Source: Oscillatoria salina IIICB1 (lineage in GTDB: Bacteria; Cyanobacteriota; Cyanobacteriia; Cyanobacteriales; SIO1D9). From it: DNA of 59,716 nucleotides. Location of the stretch: positions 1 to 59,716 of the forward strand of contig NZ_JAAHBQ010000033.1 of the NCBI RefSeq assembly GCF_020144665.1. Direction: 5' to 3'. A program made the translations under genes and the position numbers. The notes under the pieces are model-generated. The model did no database searches, was not told where the DNA came from, and saw only the letters and a program-made list of their open reading frames with translations. Shown piece after piece: positions 18,429 through 27,429 of the stretch (position 1 is its first letter; every line of letters starts with the position of its first letter).

Positions 18429-18506
18429 CCAAGCAAATCAGGCTTAAGCGCTCCAGAAAATCAACAGAAAGACCAAAAACCAATAAGAAATTAGGAGTAC
18501 AAACAA

Positions 18507-18845
18507 ATGTCAATAGCGGTAGGAATGATTGAAACCCTAGGATTTCCGGCAGTAGTAGAAGCCGCAGACGCAATGGTAAAAGCTGCCCGCGTCACATTAG
18601 TAGGCTATGAAAAAATCGGTACCGGAAGAGTGACAGTAATTGTCAGAGGTGACGTCTCAGAAGTACAAGCTTCAGTATCAGCAGGCGTAGAATCAGTCAA
18701 GCGGGTAAACGGAGGTCAAGTATTATCGACCCATATTATTGCCCGTCCCCACGAAAACTTAGAATATGTACTACCAATTCGTTATAGCGAAGCAGTAGAA
18801 CAATTCCGAGAAAGCGTTTACGCACCGCGATCGCTACCGAGATAA
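18507..18845 (+). CDS. ccmK1: Carboxysome shell hexamer CcmK1
   Basis: A 112-residue BMC shell protein, nearly identical to CcmK2 but with about ten extra C-terminal residues ([11 protein letters not shown]), the hallmark of CcmK1. That extension is reported as the contact for the chaperone CcmS, and a CcmS-like gene lies downstream of rbcS. The pore motif KIGTGR is kept. GGAG lies upstream of the ATG. The downstream ccmL starts five bases after this stop, so translation is probably coupled. Confidence 0.93.
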   Translation: MSIAVGMIETLGFPAVVEAADAMVKAARVTLVGYEKIGTGRVTVIVRGDVSEVQASVSAGVESVKRVNGGQVLSTHIIARPHENLEYVLPIRYSEAVEQFRESVYAPRSLPR

Positions 18846-18850
18846 GAAAA

Positions 18851-19153
18851 ATGCAAATTGCTGTAGTGCGTGGCACGGTAGTTAGTACCCACAAACTGCC
18901 AGAAATGACAGGAGTAAAGTTACTGCTGTTGCAATTTATTGACGAGTCAGGACAGCCGCTACCAAAATACGAAGTAGCAGCAGATCGCGTCGGAGCAGGA
19001 ACAGGTGAATGGGTGTTAGTCAGCCGTGGCAGCGCTGCCCGCTTTTTAGCAACTGATGAATCTCGCCCGCTCGATGCCACAGTGGTAGGGATTATTGATA
19101 CGGTAACGGTTGAAAATCGCTTGCTGTACAGCAAAAAAGAGCAATATCTCTAA
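18851..19153 (+). CDS. ccmL: Carboxysome vertex pentamer CcmL
   Basis: A 100-residue protein of the EutN/CcmL/CsoS4 family, which forms pentamers capping the twelve vertices of the shell. The start MQIAVVRGTVVST and the segment VAADRVGAGTGEWVLVSRG are typical. Position between ccmK1 and ccmM is canonical. Length is normal and no anomaly is seen. Confidence 0.95.
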   Translation: MQIAVVRGTVVSTHKLPEMTGVKLLLLQFIDESGQPLPKYEVAADRVGAGTGEWVLVSRGSAARFLATDESRPLDATVVGIIDTVTVENRLLYSKKEQYL

Positions 19154-19227
19154 AGCGGGCGAGTGGAAAGTCATTAGTCCCTGGGAACGCACAGGACAGG
19201 ACAAAAAATATTAGGAGGGATTGACAG

Positions 19228-21249
19228 ATGGTAGTCCGCACTCAAGCGGCTCCCCCGACTCCCTGGTCGAAAAGTTTAGCCGAACCGCAGATCGATCCAA
19301 CAGCTTACGTGCATTCATTTGCTAATACTATTGGTGATATTCAAGTTGGTCCAAAAGTGTTAATTGCTCCAGGAAGCTCAATTCGGGCAGATGAAGGGGG
19401 ACCTTTTGCCATTGGCGAAGGAACAAATATCCAAGATGGGGTAGTTATTCACGGATTAGAACAAGGTAGGGTAGCTGGGGATGACGGAAAAAATTATTCG
19501 GTATGGGTAGGAAAAAATGCCTGTATCACTCATATGGCGCTGATTCACGGTCCGGCATACGTGGGCGATAACTGCTTTATTGGCTTTCGCTCCACAGTGT
19601 TTAATGCTAGGGTGAATCGCGATTGTATTGTGATGATGCACGCGCTGATTCAAGACGTAGAAATTCCCCCAGGAAAGTACGTTCCTTCAGGAGCTTTAAT
19701 TACCAATCAACAGCAAGCAGACCGTTTGCCAGACGTGCAAGAGAGCGATCGCCATTTTGCTCGTCATGTGGTGGAAGTAAATGAAGCTTTGCGTGCAGGC
19801 TATCGCTGTGCAGAAGATGAAAGTTGTATCGCTCCAATTAAAGGGCAAACAGTTAACAATAATGGTGCTGCGGAAATCGGGTATACGAAACCAATGGGTA
19901 GTATGAGTTTGAGTTCAGATATAGTAGAGCAGGTACGCTCTTTATTAAGACAAGGATATCGTATTGGCGCCGAACACGCCGACAAGCGGAGATTTAAAAC
20001 CAGTTCTTGGCGCAGTTGTCCTTCTTTCCAAGGTACGCGGGAAGACCAAGTGCTAAGTGAGTTGTCAGCAACACTGGCAGAATATGAGGGCGAATATGTA
20101 CGCCTGATCGGGATCGACCCGAATGTGAAAAAAAGAGTCTTAGAAACGATTATTCAACGACCAGAAGATAAAGCTCAATCATTGGTTGGTTCTCAGGTTA
20201 GCTCTCGGTCGAGAAAATCGGTGAGCTATAGTAACAAAAGTACAACCTCAGCCAGTAGTAGTGGCTTGAGTGAGGAAACGATTCAGCAAGTGCGATCGCT
20301 ACTGAGACAAGGTTATGTGGTGGGAACTGAACACGCTGACAAGCGGAGATTTAAGACCAGTTCTTGGCGTAGTTGTCCGATTATTCACTCTCAGAATGAA
20401 GCTCAAGTTTTCCAAGAGTTAGAAGCTTGTTTGAACGAACACCAAGGTGAATACGTGCGTTTGTTGGGTATCGATCCAGATGCGAAGCGGCGGGTTTTGG
20501 AAACGATTATCCAACGCCCGGAAGATAGCAGACAACCCCAGCAGCGCCAGACTACTAGTTATCAAGCGAATGCGACAACTGATAATGGTTATAGTCCTAC
20601 AATAGTCAGTAGCGGTGAATTAAGTTCAGACGTTGTTGCCCAAGTGCGCTCTTTGCTACGCCAAGGTTATAAAATTAGCGTCGAACACGCTTCAAAACGT
20701 CGCTTTAAGACCAGTTCTTGGCGGACGGCTGGTAGTATCGATGCTAGCAACGAAACTCAAGTTTTGAGTGAGTTAGAAGCAATGGTGGCAGACTATCCAG
20801 GGGAGTATGTTCGTCTGGTAGGTGTTGATGCAGATGCGAAACGTCGGGTAGTGGAAACAATTATCCAACGCCCAGAAGATAGTACGCCAGTGAAGAAAAC
20901 TGCTGCAAAAACTGCAAAAACTAATCAAGGTTTTGCTCCCAGAACAAACTCTGCTACCAAAGCAAGCAGCAATGGTACAGTGCATACTGACTTGAGTGAG
21001 GAAACCGTCGCCCAAGTGCGATCGCTGATCCAACAAGGCTATAACATCGGTACGGAACACGCTGATAAGCGTCGTTTTCGGACGAGTTCTTGGCGTAGCT
21101 GTCCAGTAATCGAGGCGAAGAGCGAAGCTCAAGTGCTGACTGAGTTACAAGCTTGTTTGGCAGATCATCAAGGCGAATACGTGCGCTTGATTGGTATCGA
21201 CCCGGAGGCGAAACGACGAGTATTAGAGACGATCGTTCAACGACCTTAA
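19228..21249 (+). CDS. ccmM: Carboxysome scaffold CcmM (gamma-carbonic anhydrase plus four SSUL modules)
   Basis: A 673-residue protein that cross-links Rubisco and bridges to CcmN and the shell. Residues 1-205 are a left-handed beta-helix gamma-carbonic anhydrase domain. The three zinc histidines are His75, His102 and His107. Cys194 and Cys200, the disulfide needed for activity in the Thermosynechococcus enzyme, are both present, so the domain may be active. Four Rubisco-small-subunit-like modules begin near 226, 346, 465 and 590, each with a conserved EHA.KRRF(K/R)TSSWR core. AGGAGGG lies upstream of the ATG. Met223 or Met226, just before the first module, could start a short CcmM isoform. 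Confidence 0.96.
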   Translation: MVVRTQAAPPTPWSKSLAEPQIDPTAYVHSFANTIGDIQVGPKVLIAPGSSIRADEGGPFAIGEGTNIQDGVVIHGLEQGRVAGDDGKNYSVWVGKNACITHMALIHGPAYVGDNCFIGFRSTVFNARVNRDCIVMMHALIQDVEIPPGKYVPSGALITNQQQADRLPDVQESDRHFARHVVEVNEALRAGYRCAEDESCIAPIKGQTVNNNGAAEIGYTKPMGSMSLSSDIVEQVRSLLRQGYRIGAEHADKRRFKTSSWRSCPSFQGTREDQVLSELSATLAEYEGEYVRLIGIDPNVKKRVLETIIQRPEDKAQSLVGSQVSSRSRKSVSYSNKSTTSASSSGLSEETIQQVRSLLRQGYVVGTEHADKRRFKTSSWRSCPIIHSQNEAQVFQELEACLNEHQGEYVRLLGIDPDAKRRVLETIIQRPEDSRQPQQRQTTSYQANATTDNGYSPTIVSSGELSSDVVAQVRSLLRQGYKISVEHASKRRFKTSSWRTAGSIDASNETQVLSELEAMVADYPGEYVRLVGVDADAKRRVVETIIQRPEDSTPVKKTAAKTAKTNQGFAPRTNSATKASSNGTVHTDLSEETVAQVRSLIQQGYNIGTEHADKRRFRTSSWRSCPVIEAKSEAQVLTELQACLADHQGEYVRLIGIDPEAKRRVLETIVQRP

Positions 21250-21259
21250 AATAATTTAC

Positions 21260-21346
21260 CAGTTATCAGTTCTCAGCTAGCAGCGATTGGCGCGGTAGCG
21301 CCAGCAACCCAAGCGGCGATCGCCGTTAACTCGGTACTGATAACTG
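21260..21346. repeat. Inverted repeat between ccmM and ccmN
   Basis: CAGTTATCAGT (21260-21270) and ACTGATAACTG (21336-21346) are perfect 11-bp arms around 65 bases that include HIP1. No T-run follows. It is of the type of dispersed cyanobacterial palindrome and may modulate ccmN expression. Confidence 0.6.
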
Positions 21347-21369
21347 AGTCTTTATCTACACCGAAGCTC

Positions 21370-21981
21370 ATGTATTTGCCACCCCTGCAACCAGCTAATA
21401 ATTCTCATGTTTATGTCTGGGGTGATGTGACAATTCATCCAAGTGCGGCGATCGCTCCTGGTGCGATTTTACAAGCCGCTCCTGATAGTAAAATTGTTAT
21501 CGCTGCTGGAGTTTGTCTTGGGATGGGGGCGATTATTAATGCTTACCAAGGAACCATCGAAATTGAACCAGGAGCTACTTTGGGGACAGGAGTTTTGATT
21601 GTCGGCTACGGCAAAATTGGTGCAAATGCTTGTGTCGGTGCAGCAACGACAATTTTTAATGCTTCTGTTGCTGCTAGGGAAGTTATCGCCGCAGGTTCGG
21701 TATTGGGCGATACTTCTCGTCAAGTGGATCTTAATGCCGAAACTGAAAAAGTGACTGAGGAAGAATCTCCACCAGAGACATTAGCTTCAAACACCGAAGC
21801 AGAAATACCAACAGAAACTTCTAGCGAAAAACCTCCAGAAGCTGTTCAAAATGGTTCTCAACCTCCCTCACCCCAACAGCAAGATCCTTCTATTTATGGT
21901 CAAGATCGCGTTCAGCAAATTTTGCAAACTCTTTTCCCCCATCGTCAATCTTTAAATAATCCTCGCCAAGACATTAAGTAG
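21370..21981 (+). CDS. ccmN: Carboxysome assembly protein CcmN
   Basis: A 203-residue protein linking the CcmM-Rubisco core to the CcmK shell. Residues about 10-125 are hexapeptide (left-handed beta-helix) repeats that bind the CcmM N-terminal domain. Residues 125-178 are a Pro/Glu/Ser-rich flexible linker. The last 25 residues, with IYGQDRVQQILQTLFPHRQ, form the amphipathic encapsulation peptide that binds shell protein. It is separated from ccmM by 120 bases containing an inverted repeat. Confidence 0.93.
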   Translation: MYLPPLQPANNSHVYVWGDVTIHPSAAIAPGAILQAAPDSKIVIAAGVCLGMGAIINAYQGTIEIEPGATLGTGVLIVGYGKIGANACVGAATTIFNASVAAREVIAAGSVLGDTSRQVDLNAETEKVTEEESPPETLASNTEAEIPTETSSEKPPEAVQNGSQPPSPQQQDPSIYGQDRVQQILQTLFPHRQSLNNPRQDIK

Positions 21982-22571
21982 TTAGTTGTTGCTCGTAATT
22001 TTTGGCTCAAAAATTGAGTCAGAGCGCGAAAATTTGCCTGAGAGTAATCAATTGGTGTCTGAGAATTATTTTTGTCAGTAATTTACTGTTTTTGCTCGAA
22101 CTAAGGAGAGAAATCTTATTAATGAATGGCTAGTTAAATCAGTTTTATCAAGTTAGTAATGTAAACAAAATTAAAGCTTTGTTTCTTGCTCATAGTTAGC
22201 AATCGATTCTAAGACTCTAATTAGAAATATTCTCGTCTTTCATTAGGGTAAAGTCGATCGTTTTGTGCTTGTTGTTAATGATTCGTTACGGTTTTTGAGC
22301 TTTAGTAACTAAACATTAGTTTAGTTAATATGTAAGAGAGAAACTAACAATCGAAAATCGGCAAAAAGTAAAGAAGTGTTGTGTAAAAAAAGCTAAGTTT
22401 TGTGTTAAGCTGAAATTCAACAAAAAACAGTCGAAGTTAAATTTGACTCAAAAATTTTCTAAGAGCTAGCTGTGCTAATAAGCGTTTTTGTTTCTGGTTG
22501 AAAACGCCAAGTGCTATAGCAGCAGAATTCATCTAAGAAAAATACGCTTCCGGATTAAGGAGAAAAGCAAA
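21982..22571 (+). promoter_or_regulatory. rbcL promoter and leader region
   Basis: A 590-base AT-rich stretch without a supported gene, between ccmN and rbcL. It contains the palindrome and RbcR-type motif at 22306-22329. A long 5' leader is likely, with GGAG eight to nine bases before the GTG start of rbcL. Confidence 0.65.
22306..22329. promoter_or_regulatory. RbcR-type (LysR family) binding site upstream of rbcL
   Basis: TAACTAAAC-ATTA-GTTTAGTTA is a perfect 9-bp inverted repeat at 22306-22327. Overlapping it, 22315-22329 reads ATTAG-TTTAG-TTAAT, which matches the published RbcR core ATTA(G/A)-N5-(C/T)TAAT as I recall it. The site is about 245 bases before the rbcL start. RbcR activates Rubisco genes in cyanobacteria. 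The rbcR gene itself is not in this window. Confidence 0.65.
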
Positions 22572-23990
22572 GTGGTACAAGCAAAATCATCATCAGGATT
22601 TAAGGCAGGGGTAAAGGACTATCGGTTAACTTATTACACCCCAGACTACACCCCGAAAGATACAGACTTGTTAGCAGCCTTTCGGGTAACTCCCCAACCT
22701 GGTGTACCTCCAGAAGAAGCAGGAGCGGCTGTAGCTGCTGAATCTTCCACAGGAACCTGGACAACAGTATGGACAGACGGACTAACCGACTTAGACCGTT
22801 ATAAAGGTCGTTGCTATGATATCGAGCCAGTTCCCGGAGAAGATAATCAATTCTTCTGCTTTGTTGCTTATCCGTTAGATTTATTTGAAGAAGGGTCAGT
22901 CACCAACATCCTGACCTCTATTGTGGGAAACGTTTTTGGATTCAAAGCACTGCGGGCATTGCGTTTAGAAGATATTCGCTTCCCGATCGCGTTGGTGAAA
23001 ACTTTCCAAGGACCACCCCACGGAATTACGGTTGAGCGCGACAAACTGAACAAATACGGTCGTCCATTACTCGGCTGTACAATTAAGCCGAAACTCGGTT
23101 TATCGGCGAAAAACTACGGTCGTGCAGTATACGAATGTCTGCGTGGTGGTTTAGACTTCACCAAAGACGACGAAAACATCAACTCGCAGCCCTTTATGCG
23201 CTGGCGCGATCGCTTCCTGTTCGTTCAAGAAGCTATTGAAAAAGCCCAAGCTGAAACCAACGAAATGAAAGGTCATTACCTCAACGTGACCGCTCCAACT
23301 TGCGAGCAAATGATGCAACGGGCTGAATTCGCCAAAGAAATTAACACGCCCATCATCATGCACGACTACCTCACAGGTGGTTTCACCGCTAACACCACCC
23401 TCGCTCGCTGGTGTCGTGACAACGGCGTGATGCTGCACATCCACCGCGCAATGCACGCAGTTATCGACCGTCAAAAAATCCACGGGATTCACTTCCGCGT
23501 TTTAGCTAAGTGCTTACGCCTCTCTGGAGGTGACCACCTCCACTCCGGTACTGTCGTTGGTAAACTCGAAGGCGAACGCGGGATCACAATGGGCTTTGTT
23601 GACCTCATGCGCGAAGACCACATCGAAGAAGACCGTTCTCGCGGTATTTTCTTCACCCAAGATTGGGCTTCCATACCCGGTGTAATGCCTGTAGCTTCCG
23701 GTGGTATTCACGTTTGGCATATGCCCGCATTAGTCGAAATCTTCGGCGATGACTCTTGCTTACAGTTTGGTGGTGGTACTCTCGGACACCCTTGGGGTAA
23801 CGCTCCTGGTGCAACCGCTAACCGCGTAGCTTTAGAAGCTTGTATCCAAGCTCGTAACGAAGGTCGTTCCTTAGCACGGGAAGGTAACGATGTTATTCGT
23901 GAAGCAGCCCGTTGGTCTCCGGAACTGAAAGCAGCTTGCGAACTCTGGAAAGAAATCAAGTTCGAGTTCGACGCTGTGGACACTCTGTAA
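22572..23990 (+). CDS. rbcL: Rubisco large subunit, Form IB
   Basis: A 472-residue large subunit of ribulose bisphosphate carboxylase. The open frame begins earlier, but the GTG at 22572 follows AAGGAG and gives the normal N-terminus [19 protein letters not shown]. The carbamylated Lys and metal ligands are in DFTKDDE. Loop 6 is intact in [12 protein letters not shown]. The sequence is uniformly Form IB, as required for beta-carboxysomes. It is followed by rbcX and rbcS, forming one operon, and is packaged through CcmM small-subunit-like modules. Confidence 0.98.
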   Translation: MVQAKSSSGFKAGVKDYRLTYYTPDYTPKDTDLLAAFRVTPQPGVPPEEAGAAVAAESSTGTWTTVWTDGLTDLDRYKGRCYDIEPVPGEDNQFFCFVAYPLDLFEEGSVTNILTSIVGNVFGFKALRALRLEDIRFPIALVKTFQGPPHGITVERDKLNKYGRPLLGCTIKPKLGLSAKNYGRAVYECLRGGLDFTKDDENINSQPFMRWRDRFLFVQEAIEKAQAETNEMKGHYLNVTAPTCEQMMQRAEFAKEINTPIIMHDYLTGGFTANTTLARWCRDNGVMLHIHRAMHAVIDRQKIHGIHFRVLAKCLRLSGGDHLHSGTVVGKLEGERGITMGFVDLMREDHIEEDRSRGIFFTQDWASIPGVMPVASGGIHVWHMPALVEIFGDDSCLQFGGGTLGHPWGNAPGATANRVALEACIQARNEGRSLAREGNDVIREAARWSPELKAACELWKEIKFEFDAVDTL

Positions 23991-24059
23991 AAATTGTGTT
24001 TCCTGGGGACGTAGCCTCAAGCTGCGTTCCTACTGGCTGGGAGGGAAGGGTAGGCAAAA

Positions 24060-24446
24060 ATGTATCCAAAAAAGATTGCCAGAGATACGGCAAAAATTGT
24101 CCAAAGTTACCTGACTTATCAGGCTGTGATGACAATTATCGATCAATTATCGGAAACGAATCCTTCTCAAGCAATTTGGTTGAGGCAATATTCGTCCCGA
24201 ACCAATATTCAGGATGGAGAAGCCTACCTGCAAGGACTAATGCAAGACCGTAAAGATTTAGTCTTACGAATTTTGACAGTGCGAGAACATATCGCCGAAC
24301 AAGTCCTAGACTTTCTCCCAGAAATGGTGCTGACTGGCATTCAAGAGGCAAATGTCAAAAACCGTCGCGAACTGTTAGAACGCCTCACCCAGTCTGAACC
24401 AGAAATATCTGACCCAGAGTTAGATATTAATGATTCTCCAGACTAA
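24060..24446 (+). CDS. rbcX: Rubisco assembly chaperone RbcX
   Basis: A 128-residue helical protein that dimerises and clamps the C-terminal peptide of RbcL during assembly of the L8 core. The N-terminal stretch MYPKKIARDTAKIVQSYLTY and the segment NPSQAIWLRQYSS are typical of RbcX. The acidic C-terminal tail is variable in the family. It lies between rbcL and rbcS, the classic cyanobacterial order. Confidence 0.95.
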   Translation: MYPKKIARDTAKIVQSYLTYQAVMTIIDQLSETNPSQAIWLRQYSSRTNIQDGEAYLQGLMQDRKDLVLRILTVREHIAEQVLDFLPEMVLTGIQEANVKNRRELLERLTQSEPEISDPELDINDSPD

Positions 24447-24483
24447 AAAACTGTTAATTTCGACTTCAAACTAAGGAAAAACA

Positions 24484-24819
24484 ATGAAAACATTAGCTAA
24501 AGAGAAACGTTACGAAACTCTTTCTTACTTACCGCCTTTGACTGACCAGCAAATTGCTCGACAAATTGACTATATGTTGGATCAAGGCTTTATTCCTGCG
24601 GTTGAGTTTGAAAAAGATCCTCAACCCGCAGACCACCACTGGACTTTGTGGAAGTTACCTTTATTTGATGCTCAAAGCCCTCAAGATGTATTGAATGAAG
24701 TACGCGAGTGTCGTGCTGAATACTCGGATTCTTATATTCGGGTAGTTGGTTTTGACAATATTAAGCAGTGTCAAACTGTTAGCTTTATCGTTTACAAGCC
24801 TGGTACTAGCAGATACTAA
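24484..24819 (+). CDS. rbcS: Rubisco small subunit
   Basis: A 111-residue small subunit with the conserved start [19 protein letters not shown] and the segment [16 protein letters not shown]. Length is normal for cyanobacteria. It completes the L8S8 holoenzyme. A TAAGGAAA ribosome site precedes the ATG. A stable hairpin follows 28 bases after the stop. Confidence 0.97.
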   Translation: MKTLAKEKRYETLSYLPPLTDQQIARQIDYMLDQGFIPAVEFEKDPQPADHHWTLWKLPLFDAQSPQDVLNEVRECRAEYSDSYIRVVGFDNIKQCQTVSFIVYKPGTSRY

Positions 24820-24846
24820 TTAGTTAGAAAATTAGGCTAAAAAATC

Positions 24847-24875
24847 TAGGGGCAACCACAGGGGGATTGCCCCTA
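24847..24875 (+). terminator. Hairpin downstream of rbcS
   Basis: TAGGGGCAA pairs with TTGCCCCTA (9 bp) around the loop CCACAGGGGGA. The core is the same as in the ctpA terminator at 11277-11323. The T-run here is weak (CTATTTG), so it may act as an RNA-stabilising end or partial terminator. Confidence 0.6.
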
Positions 24876-24895
24876 TTTGCGATGATTATTGTCTC

Positions 24896-25327
24896 TCAAA
24901 TTTTTAACTCTTGCTTCATTTGCTCTTCGAGATTAGTTAAAAGTGAATTGGTATTTTGTCCTAATTGTTCAAAACATTGGGGTGGAGGAGTTTCCGGTTG
25001 GAAATAAATGAGTTTGATTTCACCTTCACCGATACCAATCATTAAAACTTCTACTTCTGGTTGATAACCTTCGACAAGCCCCAGAATTTCTTGTAAGTGA
25101 TTGTTGGCATTTTGGTTTAAAGTTTCGATCGCTGTTTTGGGACAACAAACAAAATGAGGTGTGGGTTTGATATCTATACCGAGAGTATCTGTTGTTTCTC
25201 CTTGTTCCTGAGACAGTCCCCAAGCTAGGGCGGCTAATTCTTGCTGATGAGACTTGACAAATTTATCTAATTGATATTGCCAGTCGTTTTGATTGCGAGG
25301 GGGAGAAGATTTATTAATTCCAAACAT
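24896..25327 (-). CDS. ccmS: Beta-carboxysome assembly chaperone CcmS-like
   Basis: A 143-residue soluble protein with a helical N-terminal part (QELAALAWGLSQEQG), the block DTLGIDIKPTPHFVCCP, and a beta segment EVLMIGIGEGEIKLIYFQP followed by PPPQCFEQ. I recall this block pattern as the cyanobacterial family named CcmS, a chaperone that binds the C-terminal extension of CcmK1. The naming is from memory and not verified by search. The location, convergent with rbcLXS inside a carboxysome superlocus, supports it. CcmK1 here has the long tail that CcmS would need. Confidence 0.65.
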   Translation of the reverse strand: MFGINKSSPPRNQNDWQYQLDKFVKSHQQELAALAWGLSQEQGETTDTLGIDIKPTPHFVCCPKTAIETLNQNANNHLQEILGLVEGYQPEVEVLMIGIGEGEIKLIYFQPETPPPQCFEQLGQNTNSLLTNLEEQMKQELKI

Positions 25328-25396
25328 TGTTACTTATTTTTGTCAAGATGTTGCTGGGTTATGCCTAGCCTACAATTAATTATTATCTCAACGCAA

Positions 25397-26755
25397 CTAG
25401 CGAAGAGATTTCAAGAAAGAGGAAATTTCTTCGACTAACCATTCTTTTTCTACCAACTTCATCATCGAACCAAATTTGTGTTGGCGAATTCCTTCCCAAA
25501 TAGCGCAGGTAATCGTTTTTCGTCCTTTGGAACTAACTTGAGTGTCTACTTCTACCTTGCTAATGGCGGCGGTGCTTCCTTTAAATGAGTAAATAGGACG
25601 AGAGCCGATACTCCACTGTAGGGAAAACTTCTGAGAATCGATCTCTAAACGGATTTTTCCGGCGATCGCAAACAAAATTCGCCCAATCAACCACAAGCCG
25701 ATACATACGTGAGGAAGGATAAACAAAATGAAAAAGCTTCCCCCGTGGAAGATTGCCCCCAAAAAGAAAGGTAAGATAATTGCGTTCCAGAATACAGCGA
25801 AAAAAGTAAGTCCGATAACTTCTAGGGTAAATCCTGATGGTGGAATTTCAGCAACTAAAAATCGGCTATTCTTTCGTAATTTAATTTTACTACCCGCAGG
25901 TTTTTGCCTGCTTAAGCTGAGTGAAGAAATAAAGGATAGATTGTTTGGTCTTTCGTTCAAAGCTTTTAGGGCTTCTTTTGCTGTTTGAAAGCGATCTTCA
26001 GCAGTAGGTTCAAGCATTTTCTCTAACCAATCTGCGAAATAAGGTGCGATTTGTACTCGTTGGCGGAAACTAATTTTTAAGCGTTTTTGCGGCAAATCGG
26101 CTGGCGAGCGATGAGTTAATAAAAAGATTAAAGTTGCACCTAAACTATATAAATCTGAGGAAAAATATGCTTGTCCGCGATATTGTTCTGGTGGCATATA
26201 ACCGAAAGTACCGACAAATGTACCTCCGGCAGTCATGGTATTGCGATAAACATCTTGGACTGCACCAAAATCAACTAAAAATATTTTGCCGTCGCTTTGG
26301 CGGATAATATTTTTCGGTTTAATATCTCGATGAATTACTGGTGGATTGAGGCGGTGGAGATAGTCAAGTATTTCTAACACTTGAGTGGCGATGTCTTTGA
26401 CTTCAGCAGCCGTAGCGTGCCATCCACTAGCGATAAGATCGGCTAAGGAAGTACCGGAAACAATTTCTTGTACTAAATAAAAGTGGCGATCGCTCTCGGT
26501 ATCTTCATGAAAATAGTCGATGTATTTGGGTATACCTGGATGGTTCAGATTTGCCAAAATCTTTGCTTCTCGCTCAAATAATTCTAAAACTTTCCAATCT
26601 TCCAGATAACGCAACGATAAGGCTTTAAACGCAACTCGCTGGTAGTTCGTCAAATCTTCAGCTTCGTAAGTCGTGCTAAAACCACCTTCACCCAAAGGTG
26701 CAACAATACGATAACGTTCGCCAACTACTTTACCTGGCGAGTGTAAATTTTCCAT
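25397..26755 (-). CDS. Membrane Ser/Thr protein kinase
   Basis: A 452-residue Hanks-type kinase. I start it at the ATG at 26755, preceded by GGAGA; an in-frame codon ten residues earlier is less likely. Residues about 15-275 form a complete kinase domain: GEGGFSTTYEAE glycine loop, the VAFKAL Lys, HRDIKPKN catalytic loop and VDFGAVQD metal loop. Two to three membrane helices lie near 310-375, and a beta-rich C-terminal cytoplasmic domain follows. The kinase domain is almost identical to that of the gene at 30936-32021, but the C-terminal modules differ. Substrates are unknown. Confidence 0.9.
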   Translation of the reverse strand: MENLHSPGKVVGERYRIVAPLGEGGFSTTYEAEDLTNYQRVAFKALSLRYLEDWKVLELFEREAKILANLNHPGIPKYIDYFHEDTESDRHFYLVQEIVSGTSLADLIASGWHATAAEVKDIATQVLEILDYLHRLNPPVIHRDIKPKNIIRQSDGKIFLVDFGAVQDVYRNTMTAGGTFVGTFGYMPPEQYRGQAYFSSDLYSLGATLIFLLTHRSPADLPQKRLKISFRQRVQIAPYFADWLEKMLEPTAEDRFQTAKEALKALNERPNNLSFISSLSLSRQKPAGSKIKLRKNSRFLVAEIPPSGFTLEVIGLTFFAVFWNAIILPFFLGAIFHGGSFFILFILPHVCIGLWLIGRILFAIAGKIRLEIDSQKFSLQWSIGSRPIYSFKGSTAAISKVEVDTQVSSKGRKTITCAIWEGIRQHKFGSMMKLVEKEWLVEEISSFLKSLR

Positions 26756-27429
26756 CGGCTTTCTCCATTCCAAGCCTCCAGTCAACTAACCTTTGCGCCC
26801 TCGCCAAACATTTCTCACTTCGCTAATTTAACTTAATGTTTAGCTTGCCCAGCCTGGAGATTTACGTTTTCCCTATCTTAGCTACTAGCTCAAGATTTGG
26901 TCAATTGCTAGAGAGCCTTGACTAACCTTAATTAAGAGAGATTTCTTAGCTAAAAACTCCCAGTTGTCACACGACCGACAAATTATAAACAAATATTAAT
27001 TTTGCTTGCTTTTAAACATATTTTGTGATTGTAAAGATCCCCGCTTGACGAGCAAAAGTAAAGAGTAGAAATAGTTTAGAAAAAATTAAATTTTCTCGCT
27101 CAAAATACTCAAGATAAGACTTAAATACAGTCTCAGCAAAAATTTTATTATCAGCGATCGCACGTTTCCAGAAGAGCAAAAAACTTTTTCCAGCCTTATC
27201 AAGCAGTTTCCGGGCTTTTCTTAAGAAATACAAATATAGAATCACGCATCTACCGCTTGACATAATTGGAAATATGAGTCAAATATATAGATCGAGCTTA
27301 CGAAAACTTTTTCTCGTTAAAAGCAAAGTGCAACAATGTAATTTTGCTGTTTGAATGTATCGACGCGAAAACTAATATCATCAACCGCCCGAGAACTTGC
27401 CAAGCTAGAAATCAGGAGAGGCAGCAAAA
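26756..27429. other. Intergenic region upstream of the Cache-channel gene
   Basis: AT-rich with a Lys/Phe-rich 83-codon minus-strand frame (27012-27263) that has no ribosome site and looks spurious. The Cache-channel gene has GGAGAGG upstream of its start. Nothing else is supported. Confidence 0.5.

Noticed and set aside
22488-22571. N-terminal extension of rbcL by 28 codons
   Set aside because: The extension is not Rubisco-like, and the GTG at 22572 has an AAGGAG ribosome site and gives the normal N-terminus.
27012-27263. 83-codon minus-strand ORF rich in Lys, Phe and Leu
   Set aside because: No ribosome site, AT-driven composition and no recognisable motif; more likely chance in an AT-rich spacer.
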